Origin: an uncultured Bacteroidales bacterium
Lineage (GTDB): Bacteria > Bacteroidota > Bacteroidia > Bacteroidales > Paludibacteraceae
Direction of reading: 5' to 3'
Length of the DNA: 16,025 nucleotides
NCBI GenBank assembly: GCA_903873355.1
Contig: CAIQOG010000152.1
Location: 1-16,025, forward strand
Shown here in pieces: positions 8,278 to 13,852 of the stretch (position 1 is the stretch's first letter; every line of letters begins with the position of its first letter). The notes below the pieces were generated by a model. It made no database searches. It had not been told where the DNA came from and saw only the letters and a list, made by a program, of their open reading frames with translations. Made by a program: the position numbers and the translations under genes.

Positions 8278-8742
8278 TTATTTCTGTACCAACACCCATG
8301 CATCTGCAAAACGGCCGGCAATTTCTTTAATTTTTACATGTGCCTCTTTGTAATCGTTGAACGAAGCAATCAACACGCGATACATGCCCTTTTCATTAAT
8401 AACGATAAGTGCTTTGTTACCTTCAGAGTTCAATGTTTTTTGTAGTCCCTGAGCATTATCCTGCCCTTTAAAACTACCTACCACCACGTGATATTTGTTT
8501 TTCAAGGCGTCTTTTTCTCCGTCAACCAGACTAAAATTTTCGTTACGAACTACTTCCGGCTCAACAACTGTTTTAGTCGTTGCTAATGCTGCTGGTGGAG
8601 GTGCAGGAGTTACAGGTTTTGGTGCTACAGCTGTTTTTTTAGCTCCGGCAGGAATTTCAGTAATTTTTTGTGTTGATTTACAGGCAGATGTTGCCAACAC
8701 AACAACAGCTAATGCAAGCATTAATCGGATGGTTTTCTTCAT
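8278..8742 (-). CDS. SPOR-domain lipoprotein
   Basis: The protein has 154 residues. The N-terminus is a lipoprotein signal peptide with lipobox ATSAC and lipidated Cys 21, so it should be membrane-anchored. Residues ~38-60 are a Pro/Ala-rich linker (APKPVTPAPPPAALA) that could span part of the periplasm. The C-terminal ~70 residues form a SPOR domain: YHVVVGSFKGQDNAQGLQ, then YRVLIASFNDYKEAHVK, ending DAWVLVQK. SPOR domains bind peptidoglycan stripped of stem peptides, as found at division septa, so a septal cell-wall role is likely. The gene stands alone and converges on the PhoH-like gene. Confidence 0.87.
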   Translation of the reverse strand: MKKTIRLMLALAVVVLATSACKSTQKITEIPAGAKKTAVAPKPVTPAPPPAALATTKTVVEPEVVRNENFSLVDGEKDALKNKYHVVVGSFKGQDNAQGLQKTLNSEGNKALIVINEKGMYRVLIASFNDYKEAHVKIKEIAGRFADAWVLVQK

Positions 8743-8821
8743 TTCTTTAATGTTTTTATGCTCAAACCCAATTGTGTTTAAGTCCGAATTATATAAATTG
8801 TTTGATTTTTGAATTCTACTG

Positions 8822-8852
8822 CAAAGATGCTAAGAAAAATGCAGTTAAACAA
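8822..8852 (-). promoter_or_regulatory. Candidate promoter for the SPOR lipoprotein gene
   Basis: On the minus strand 8829-8822 reads CATCTTTG (one mismatch to TAnnTTTG). TTG (8852-8850) lies 20 nt upstream of it. The leader would be about 70 nt. Confidence 0.5.
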
Positions 8853-8903
8853 GCAATGCAACAATTTTTGCAAAAAATTTCAAATTCTACAAAACAAAAC
8901 ACT

Positions 8904-8911
8904 CATATTTG
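8904..8911 (+). promoter_or_regulatory. Weak candidate -7 box for the superoxide dismutase gene
   Basis: CATATTTG differs from TAnnTTTG only in the first base and lies about 60 nt before the ATG. I find no TTG at -33 spacing. Confidence 0.35.
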
Positions 8912-8971
8912 GCGTTAGTACCACAAATAACCGAACTTATTATTATTCATAAGCATAATACCAGCATAATT

Positions 8972-9547
8972 ATGAAATTTACATTGCCCGAGTTGCCTTA
9001 TGCACATAATGCATTAGAACCGATTATCAGTGAGAAAACCATAAGTTTTCATTACGGGAAACACCATTTGACTTATGTTAACAATTTAAATGGATTGGTA
9101 GTAGGGACTGAATTTGAAAATGCCGACCTTGAGACTATTGTAAAAAAATCGGAAGGCCCAATTTTCAACAATGCAGCACAAATTTGGAATCACACATTCT
9201 ATTTCTTTTCACTGACGCCGAATAAAGGAACTGCTCCGGGTACCGGACTTGAAAAAGCTATTAATGCAGCTTTTGGGTCGTTGGAGGAATTAAAAGCTGA
9301 ATTCAATAAAGCCGCAATTTCAGTTTTTGGTTCTGGTTGGACATGGTTAGTGAAAGATGCTGATGGAAAATTGTCTATCGCAAAAGAAAGCAATGCCGGA
9401 AACCCAATCACGCGTGGATTAACTCCACTTTTGACATTCGACGTTTGGGAACATGCATATTACATCGATTATCAAAACCGTCGTGCCGACTATGTGGCTG
9501 CATTGTGGGATTTAGTCGACTGGAATGTGGTTTCGGGTAGATATTAG
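8972..9547 (+). CDS. sodB: Iron superoxide dismutase
   Basis: The protein has 191 residues, about the length of E. coli SodB, and disproportionates superoxide to peroxide and oxygen in the cytoplasm. The metal ligands are visible: H27 in FHYGKHH, H74 in NNAAQIWNHTFYF, and D157 and H161 in FDVWEHAYYIDY. The stretches NHTFYFFSLTPNKG and SVFGSGWTWLVKDADGKL resemble Fe-type enzymes. Some Bacteroidales enzymes accept Fe or Mn, so metal use cannot be fixed from sequence. There is no signal peptide. I chose ATG 8972 because MKFTLPELPYAHNALEP is the usual N-terminus; an in-frame TTG at 8909 would add 21 unlikely residues. A superoxide reductase gene follows 322 nt downstream on the same strand. Confidence 0.95.
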   Translation: MKFTLPELPYAHNALEPIISEKTISFHYGKHHLTYVNNLNGLVVGTEFENADLETIVKKSEGPIFNNAAQIWNHTFYFFSLTPNKGTAPGTGLEKAINAAFGSLEELKAEFNKAAISVFGSGWTWLVKDADGKLSIAKESNAGNPITRGLTPLLTFDVWEHAYYIDYQNRRADYVAALWDLVDWNVVSGRY

Positions 9548-9631
9548 TGCTTTTTTGAGTTAAGAATTTCAACCACATAGTTCACATAGTTTTTAAATTT
9601 CAGCTCAGGTTTAAATAGTCCACATAGTTGT

Positions 9632-9649
9632 AAATGTTTAAAAACATTT
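9632..9649. repeat. Small perfect hairpin inside the inverted repeat
   Basis: AAATGTTT (9632-9639) and AAACATTT (9642-9649) form an 8-bp inverted repeat with a 2-nt centre. It lies just right of the third ACATAG unit. Confidence 0.5.
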
Positions 9650-9686
9650 CCTCGATGAATGCCAGAAGCTACTTATTGAAAATCAG

Positions 9687-9710
9687 AGTAAAATAATTCA
9701 TTATTTTACT
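9687..9710. repeat. Perfect 11-bp hairpin inside the inverted repeat
   Basis: AGTAAAATAAT (9687-9697) and ATTATTTTACT (9700-9710) are perfectly complementary around TC. The stem is AT-rich and has no T-run, so it is not a typical terminator. It is next to a CTATGTG unit. Confidence 0.6.
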
Positions 9711-9869
9711 TCTATGTGTACTTCTTTAAATACAAAAATACTCATTGAAGAAAAACTATGTTTTCTATGTGTAAAAGCAACAAATAATGACCTTTTAAAA
9801 AACTTTTATTCCGTTCTAGGAAAAGACATTATATTCAAACAAATTATTTACATTTTAAAAATTAAAATT

Positions 9870-10253
9870 ATGCCAAAGGTTAACAGTTATCAGGACATCA
9901 GTCTGGTAGAAAGAGAAGCAAGAAAAGATTACATCGACCGTCATTCACCTTTTATTCATTGTGCTGAAGAAGCTAAAGCCGGTGAAAAATTTGCAGTAAA
10001 AGTAGTTATGGGAAACGAATATGTTCACCCGGATGATTTCGATCATTTCATTCAATCCATCAAATTATTCAATGGAGACTTGATGGTGGCAGAAGCAAAC
10101 TTCCTTCCAGGTGTTCTTGGTGGTAAACCCGGTCATGCCGAAGTAGTTTTTAATATTGTCCCAACAAAAGATTTGAGTTTAGTAGCTATTTCACACTGCA
10201 CCAAACATGGTTTGTGGCAAAGTGACCCAAAAGCAGTAAAAGTTAGCGAATAA
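9870..10253 (+). CDS. Superoxide reductase, 1Fe neelaredoxin type
   Basis: The protein has 127 residues and contains only the catalytic SOR domain; the N-terminal rubredoxin-like FeCys4 domain of desulfoferrodoxin is absent (class II). It should reduce superoxide to peroxide in the cytoplasm without making oxygen, using an external donor such as rubredoxin. The square-pyramidal Fe(His4Cys) ligands can be placed: H25 (DRHSPFI), H53 and H59 (VHPDDFDHF), and C110 and H113 (SHCTKHGLW). The usual active-site loop E-K-H is D23-R24-H25 here, a conservative change at the Lys implicated in catalysis. No rubredoxin gene is nearby. I chose ATG 9870 because MPKVNSYQDISLVERE fits the domain; the frame is open back to 9714, but that part runs through repeat DNA. 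Confidence 0.9.
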   Translation: MPKVNSYQDISLVEREARKDYIDRHSPFIHCAEEAKAGEKFAVKVVMGNEYVHPDDFDHFIQSIKLFNGDLMVAEANFLPGVLGGKPGHAEVVFNIVPTKDLSLVAISHCTKHGLWQSDPKAVKVSE

Positions 10254-10276
10254 CTGACTCTAAAACTATTCTTATT

Positions 10277-10319
10277 AAAAACGGAAAGTAACTAGTTTAT
10301 AGATGCTTTCCGTTTTTTT
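10277..10319 (+). terminator. Rho-independent terminator after the superoxide reductase gene
   Basis: Perfect 12-bp arms AAAAACGGAAAG (10277-10288) and CTTTCCGTTTTT (10306-10317) enclose a 17-nt loop and end in seven T residues. It starts 23 nt after the stop. Confidence 0.85.
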
Positions 10320-10475
10320 ATAAAGATTCAACGATAAGTATCTGACAGAATATCAATTGTATCTTTTCAGTGTTTATTTCAGTTCAATGATAATTTCCAA
10401 AAAGTTATTAATAAATTTTGTCGGAAAGTTAATATAAACAACTAAACATTCATTTTCCTAAAAATTGATAAGGCT

Positions 10476-10508
10476 TTGATTTGAAGTGTTTCAAATAAAT
10501 TATCTTTG
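10476..10508 (+). promoter_or_regulatory. Bacteroidetes-type promoter for the OmpH-like gene
   Basis: TATCTTTG (10501-10508) is a perfect TAnnTTTG box. TTG occurs at 10476-10478 (22-nt spacer) and again at 10481-10483 (17-nt spacer), one on either side of the ideal distance. The leader to the ATG at 10580 is about 65 nt. Confidence 0.65.
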
Positions 10509-10579
10509 TACTCAGTTTAACGATTGCGCTTTTCGAAACGCAACTATCTATTTAACAACAAAATAAAGAAAAATTGCAG

Positions 10580-11182
10580 ATGAAAAGCTTTTCAATTATC
10601 GCATGCACCGCATTAGCATTGACAGGGACTGTATTATTCAGTTCGTGTAACAAAAAAGCTGCTAAAACTGAAGAAGTGACAGTTAATTCAAAAAATACAG
10701 CAAACAACGGAAGATTACCGGTAGCATATATTAATGTAGACTCACTTTTGTTGCATTATCAGTTTGCAAAAGATGCCAATGAATCTTTAATCCGCAAACA
10801 GGAAGATTCGAGATTGAAGATAAACACCATGGCACGCCAGTTACAAACTGAAATGGGAGATTTTCAACATAAACTGGAAAATAATGCATTCCTGAGTCGT
10901 GATCGTGCTCAACAAGAACAAACTCGCTTACAGAAAAAGCAACAGGATTTACAACAAATGGATGCCGATTTGAGCAAACAACTGGTTCAGATTCAGCAAA
11001 AACTGAACGAACAACTTCGTGACACCATTAATAAGTTTCTGAAAGATTATAACAAGGACAAAAAATACGCTTTGATTTTCAGCAATACTTCGAATGACAA
11101 TATACTGTTTGCCGACAAGCAATATGACATTACAGCTGAAGTTACAAAACTTCTGAATGAGCGGTTTTCAGCAAAGAAATAA
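10580..11182 (+). CDS. OmpH/Skp-like periplasmic chaperone lipoprotein
   Basis: The protein has 200 residues. It starts with a lipoprotein signal peptide whose lipobox is LFSSC, with lipidated Cys 23, so unlike E. coli Skp it should be membrane-anchored. After a short Asn/Thr-rich linker, PVAYINVDSLLLHY is the conserved first strand of the OmpH family. Residues ~60-150 are a long Gln/Lys-rich coiled coil (arm region), and YALIFSNTSNDNILFADKQYDIT is the returning core. Members bind unfolded outer-membrane proteins in the periplasm. Unlike many loci, there is no bamA or second ompH gene beside it. I chose ATG 10580 because it gives the best signal peptide; a TTG six bases upstream is in frame. 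Confidence 0.87.
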   Translation: MKSFSIIACTALALTGTVLFSSCNKKAAKTEEVTVNSKNTANNGRLPVAYINVDSLLLHYQFAKDANESLIRKQEDSRLKINTMARQLQTEMGDFQHKLENNAFLSRDRAQQEQTRLQKKQQDLQQMDADLSKQLVQIQQKLNEQLRDTINKFLKDYNKDKKYALIFSNTSNDNILFADKQYDITAEVTKLLNERFSAKK

Positions 11183-11198
11183 TAACCACAAAAAAGAC

Positions 11199-11242
11199 AA
11201 TTTAAAAGCCCGATATGCAGTTACATATCGGGCTTTTAAATT
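11199..11242. terminator. Bidirectional terminator between OmpH-like and small membrane protein genes
   Basis: Perfect 19-bp arms (11199-11217 and 11224-11242, GC core AAGCCCGATATG) enclose the loop CAGTTA. A-rich and T-rich ends serve both strands. It lies 16 nt after the OmpH-like stop and 4 nt before the convergent stop. Confidence 0.87.
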
Positions 11243-11246
11243 TTAT

Positions 11247-11591
11247 CTAATCCTGATAATTTTTGGATTTCCCCCTGAATGACAAATAGAAAATTGACAG
11301 CGCGTAAATCAGCACCATAACGACCCACGAATTGGAACCGGCAAACATAAAATAAGCACCAACTCCCAGAAACATACTGTTTATCAATCCTAAACGGGTC
11401 AACCGCTGCTGACGTTTATCGGTTTTTGATTTATTAAACGCATCAAGTATATGTAAAAAAATTATCACTGCCACGCCCGCTGTAAAAATATATGGAGCAT
11501 AGCTGTAATTAAAAATCTTCGCTAATGCACCTATTATTGCAAGATTTGCACCAATAGGGAAAAGAGCCTGTAGTAATTGTGGTTTCTTCAT
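11247..11591 (-). CDS. Small multi-pass inner-membrane protein, function unknown
   Basis: The protein has 114 residues, and I do not recognise a named family. Hydrophobic segments at about residues 5-26, 31-49, 67-86 and 88-105 suggest four membrane helices. A basic, hydrophilic loop (NKSKTDKRQQRLTR) between the second and third is probably cytoplasmic, and a basic tail (FRGKSKNYQD) ends the protein. The start overlaps the stop of the FtsB/DivIC-like gene by 4 nt (ATGA), so the two are almost certainly translated from one mRNA. This suggests, but does not prove, a link to the division machinery or the cell envelope. Confidence 0.75.
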   Translation of the reverse strand: MKKPQLLQALFPIGANLAIIGALAKIFNYSYAPYIFTAGVAVIIFLHILDAFNKSKTDKRQQRLTRLGLINSMFLGVGAYFMFAGSNSWVVMVLIYALSIFYLSFRGKSKNYQD

Positions 11592-11893
11592 TCTTTAATA
11601 ATAAAAATATCTTCTGATTCTTTTTTCATAAAATAGTGCTCACGTGCAAATTTTTCGAGGTTTTCTTTATTCGACTGAAGTTCGTTTTTCTTTTGTTTAG
11701 TCGTTTTAATTTCATCCTGATAGTATTTCAGTTCATTTTGCATTTCACCAATTCTGCGGGATGTTTCCCAACGATTAATCAGATTGTGTTTGTCAAAAAA
11801 AACAATAAAAACAGTAAATACAAGAAAGACAATCACATACTTGTTTAAAAGAATGTTCCTTATTTTTTTGAATATTTCGATTGTTTTACTCAT
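11588..11893 (-). CDS. FtsB/DivIC-family septum formation initiator
   Basis: The protein has 101 residues and a single membrane helix at about 18-35 (KYVIVFLVFTVFIVFF) after a short basic cytoplasmic N-terminus. A coiled coil follows at about 43-80 (RRIGEMQNELKYYQDEIK), and then the family's short C-terminal motif (LEKFAREHYFMKKESEDIF). This bitopic layout matches FtsB/DivIC, which joins FtsL and FtsQ/DivIB to activate septal peptidoglycan synthesis. FtsB and DivIC cannot be told apart from sequence alone. It is the first gene of a two-gene unit with the small membrane protein and lies divergent to dnaX. Confidence 0.85.
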   Translation of the reverse strand: MSKTIEIFKKIRNILLNKYVIVFLVFTVFIVFFDKHNLINRWETSRRIGEMQNELKYYQDEIKTTKQKKNELQSNKENLEKFAREHYFMKKESEDIFIIKE

Positions 11894-11950
11894 TGTATCA
11901 AACGATTGTTGAACAATAACCCCATAAAGCTATTAACCATTTTCGAATGA

Positions 11951-11958
11951 CAAAGGTA
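11951..11958 (-). promoter_or_regulatory. Probable -7 promoter box (TACCTTTG) for the FtsB/DivIC-like gene
   Basis: On the minus strand 11958-11951 reads TACCTTTG, a perfect TAnnTTTG match about 57 nt before the ATG. No TTG is seen at -33. The short palindrome ATTGTT-G-AACAAT (11905-11917) lies in the leader. Confidence 0.5.
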
Positions 11959-12029
11959 AACATTTTTCGGTAACCTTCTTTTTTTTCAGAAATCTTTTTT
12001 ATGTTGAAAAATGAATAACTGATTTTGAT

Positions 12030-12037
12030 TATATTTG
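12030..12037 (+). promoter_or_regulatory. Probable -7 promoter box (TATATTTG) for dnaX
   Basis: TATATTTG is a perfect match to TAnnTTTG, 29 nt before the dnaX ATG. The nearest upstream TTG (12004-12006) has a 23-nt spacer, somewhat long. Confidence 0.6.
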
Positions 12038-12066
12038 CACACTAAAGCAGAATAGAATTTCAGTTT

Positions 12067-13797
12067 ATGGAAAATTTCATAGTTTCGGCACGCAAATATC
12101 GTCCTACCACCTTTAATTCAGTAGTTGGGCAAGCTTCACTGACTACCACACTCAAAAACGCCATCAAAAGTAATCATTTGGCTCACGCTTACCTGTTTTG
12201 TGGTCCGCGTGGAGTTGGTAAAACCACTTGTGCGCGAATTTTTGCAAAAACCATCAACTGCGAAAACCTGACTGCTGATTTTGAAGCTTGCAACCAATGT
12301 GAATCGTGCGTTTCATTCAACGAACAGCGCTCATACAATATTCACGAACTTGATGCTGCATCGAATAATGGTGTGGACGATATTCGTTCATTGACCGATC
12401 AGGTGCGAATTCCACCGCAAATTGGCAAATACAGTGTTTATATCATCGACGAGGTTCACATGCTGTCGCAGGGCGCTTTCAACGCATTTCTGAAAACCCT
12501 CGAAGAACCACCGGCGCATGCTATTTTCATACTTGCAACCACCGAAAAACATAAAATCATTCCAACCATTCTTTCACGCTGTCAGATTTATGATTTCAAC
12601 CGTATCACTGTCTCCGATACAGTGAAACATCTGCAAATGGTGGCGGAAAAGGAAAGCGTTACGGTTGATGTAAACGGACTGAACGTGGTGGCTCAAAAAA
12701 GTGACGGCGGTATGCGCGATGCACTTTCCATTTTCGACCAGTTGGTGAGTTTTTGTGGCAATACCATTACTTATCAGGGAGTTATCGAAAACCTGAATGT
12801 ATTGGATTATGAGTATTATTTCCGATTGGTAGAGGCTTTTCTGAAAGGCGATGTATCTAATTCGCTGTTGATTTTCAATGAAGTACTGAACAAAGGTTTT
12901 GATGCACACCATTTCGTTACCGGATTAAGCTCTCACCTGCGCGATGTACTTGTAAGCAAAGACCCACAAACCATTGAATTGCTTGAAGTTGGTCACGATA
13001 TAGGCGAACGTTACAAAGCTCAGGCGCAAAATTGCTCACCTGATTTTCTGTTTCAGGCTTTGAAAATAACAAACGATTGTGATATTGATTATCGCCAAAG
13101 CAAAAACAAGCGTTTATTGGTTGAGCTGACTTTAATCCGTCTCTGTCAGTTGACGGACGAAAAAAAAAAGTCTAGTCTGAATGACGACAAGGCTGCACCC
13201 ATCCAGAAAATTCAACCGGAGGCTACACCTGCTACCGCAGTTACGCCAATTCAACCAAAAACAATTGAAATACTGAAACAGGCTACTCATGTTATTCCAA
13301 AACCAAAACCTGAAATTCATGAAGCCAAACCCACTTCTCAAAGACCGGGTAGTATATCTATTTCGGCACCGATAGTAACTTCCTCGCCAACACCAGAGTA
13401 CGAGACGGTAAAGCCGGAACCCGAAGCCATTACAGACATGCTTTTCACAGCCGATGAACTGGAAATTGCATGGTTACAGTTTTCAGAATCTATTTCAGAT
13501 CAGGCTCGAATGAAAAGCTTTATTCTGAACACCATACCCGAACTCATTTCAGAAACAGATTTCGAGATAAAAGTAAGTAATCATCTTCAGGAAAAAGAAT
13601 TGAAAAAACTTGAACATGAATTGCTTTCATTTATGCGCTCACATCTGAAGAATTCGAAACTTGAAATGAAAATTTCAATGGCTGAAGAAACTGAATCGCA
13701 ACGTGCCAACACTCCGGAAGAACGTTACCGCATTTTGGCTGAACAAAATCCGGCACTGAATATTCTGAAAAATGGATTGCAACTGGAGATAGACTAA
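12067..13797 (+). CDS. dnaX: DNA polymerase III subunit gamma/tau
   Basis: The protein has 576 residues and is the ATPase of the clamp loader; it loads the beta clamp and, in its long tau form, links polymerase cores and helicase. Walker A is GPRGVGKT (46-53). The zinc module uses C65, C75, C78 and C81, Walker B is IIDEVHML (D128, E129), and the SRC arginine-finger motif is at 170-172. Domain III ends near residue 360 (KRLLVELTLIRLCQL). A run of ten A residues (13160-13169) follows, encoding E365-K366-K367-K368. Beyond it lies a Pro/Thr/Lys-rich linker (about 375-455) and a C-terminal domain (about 460-576) that should be the polymerase-binding part. Both other frames stop within four codons of the A-run, so slippage there would yield a gamma-like protein of about 370 residues. 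ATG 12067 gives the usual start. Confidence 0.95.
   Translation: MENFIVSARKYRPTTFNSVVGQASLTTTLKNAIKSNHLAHAYLFCGPRGVGKTTCARIFAKTINCENLTADFEACNQCESCVSFNEQRSYNIHELDAASNNGVDDIRSLTDQVRIPPQIGKYSVYIIDEVHMLSQGAFNAFLKTLEEPPAHAIFILATTEKHKIIPTILSRCQIYDFNRITVSDTVKHLQMVAEKESVTVDVNGLNVVAQKSDGGMRDALSIFDQLVSFCGNTITYQGVIENLNVLDYEYYFRLVEAFLKGDVSNSLLIFNEVLNKGFDAHHFVTGLSSHLRDVLVSKDPQTIELLEVGHDIGERYKAQAQNCSPDFLFQALKITNDCDIDYRQSKNKRLLVELTLIRLCQLTDEKKKSSLNDDKAAPIQKIQPEATPATAVTPIQPKTIEILKQATHVIPKPKPEIHEAKPTSQRPGSISISAPIVTSSPTPEYETVKPEPEAITDMLFTADELEIAWLQFSESISDQARMKSFILNTIPELISETDFEIKVSNHLQEKELKKLEHELLSFMRSHLKNSKLEMKISMAEETESQRANTPEERYRILAEQNPALNILKNGLQLEID
13159..13180 (+). promoter_or_regulatory. Candidate slippage site in dnaX with stops in both other frames
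   Basis: The zero frame reads GAA AAA AAA AAG TCT AGT. A -1 shift (or one extra A in the mRNA) reads GTC TAG, stopping at 13173-13175. A +1 shift (or one A lost) reads AGT CTA GTC TGA, stopping at 13178-13180. A programmed frameshift or transcriptional slippage site making a short DnaX form is known from E. coli and Thermus; its use here is inferred. Confidence 0.6.
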
Positions 13798-13806
13798 TTG
13801 AGTTCA

Positions 13807-13823
13807 CAGTGGGCAGTGGGCAG
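13807..13823 (+). repeat. Short CAGTGGG tandem repeat
   Basis: CAGTGGGCAGTGGGCAG is 2.4 copies of a 7-nt unit. It lies 10 nt after the dnaX stop, in a 55-nt gap where TTGAGTTCA also occurs twice (13798-13806 and 13837-13845). It is probably a fragment of a dispersed intergenic repeat. Confidence 0.55.
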
Positions 13824-13852
13824 TTTTGGAAATAATTTGAGTTCAGAAATCC

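Larger units (their letters stand above)
9574..9771. repeat. Imperfect long inverted repeat built of ACATAG units
   Basis: The left arm 9574-9594 (CACATAGTTC then ACATAGTTTTT) and the right arm 9751-9771 (AAAAACTATG then TTTTCTATGTG) are inverted copies matching at 18 of 21 positions. Each arm carries two ACATAG units 9 nt apart. Single extra units occur inside, at 9621-9627 (forward) and 9712-9718 (reverse). The arms enclose about 156 nt and no gene. It may be an extragenic repeat or MITE-like element. Confidence 0.6.
9548..9869 (+). other. Repeat-bearing intergenic region before the superoxide reductase gene
   Basis: This 322-nt spacer holds six copies of ACATAG or its complement CTATGT, two short perfect hairpins (9632-9649 and 9687-9710), and A/T-rich sequence up to the reductase ATG. 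I find no clear TAnnTTTG promoter box and no strong terminator for sodB. A reading frame open from 9714 into the reductase gene is best explained as upstream spill-over. Confidence 0.6.
10254..10579 (+). other. Intergenic region between superoxide reductase and OmpH-like genes
   Basis: This 326-nt spacer holds the reductase terminator (10277-10319) and the OmpH-like gene promoter (10476-10508). The stretch 10320-10475 is AT-rich and shows no ORF or RNA gene that I recognise. Confidence 0.6.

Noticed and set aside
8206..8445. 79-codon plus-strand ORF after the PhoH-like gene
   Set aside because: It runs through the terminator hairpin and the antisense of the SPOR gene.
8909..8971. Longer superoxide dismutase from a TTG start
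   Set aside because: It adds 21 residues before the universally conserved MKFTLPELPY start and would begin at the candidate promoter box itself.
9574..9771. CRISPR array from repeated ACATAG units
   Set aside because: The units are six to seven bases, occur in both orientations and have no regular spacers.
9714..9869. Possible 52-residue N-terminal extension of the superoxide reductase
   Set aside because: The frame is open from an ATG at 9714, but the extension runs through repeat DNA, has no rubredoxin-like Cys pairs, and the domain begins normally at ATG 9870.
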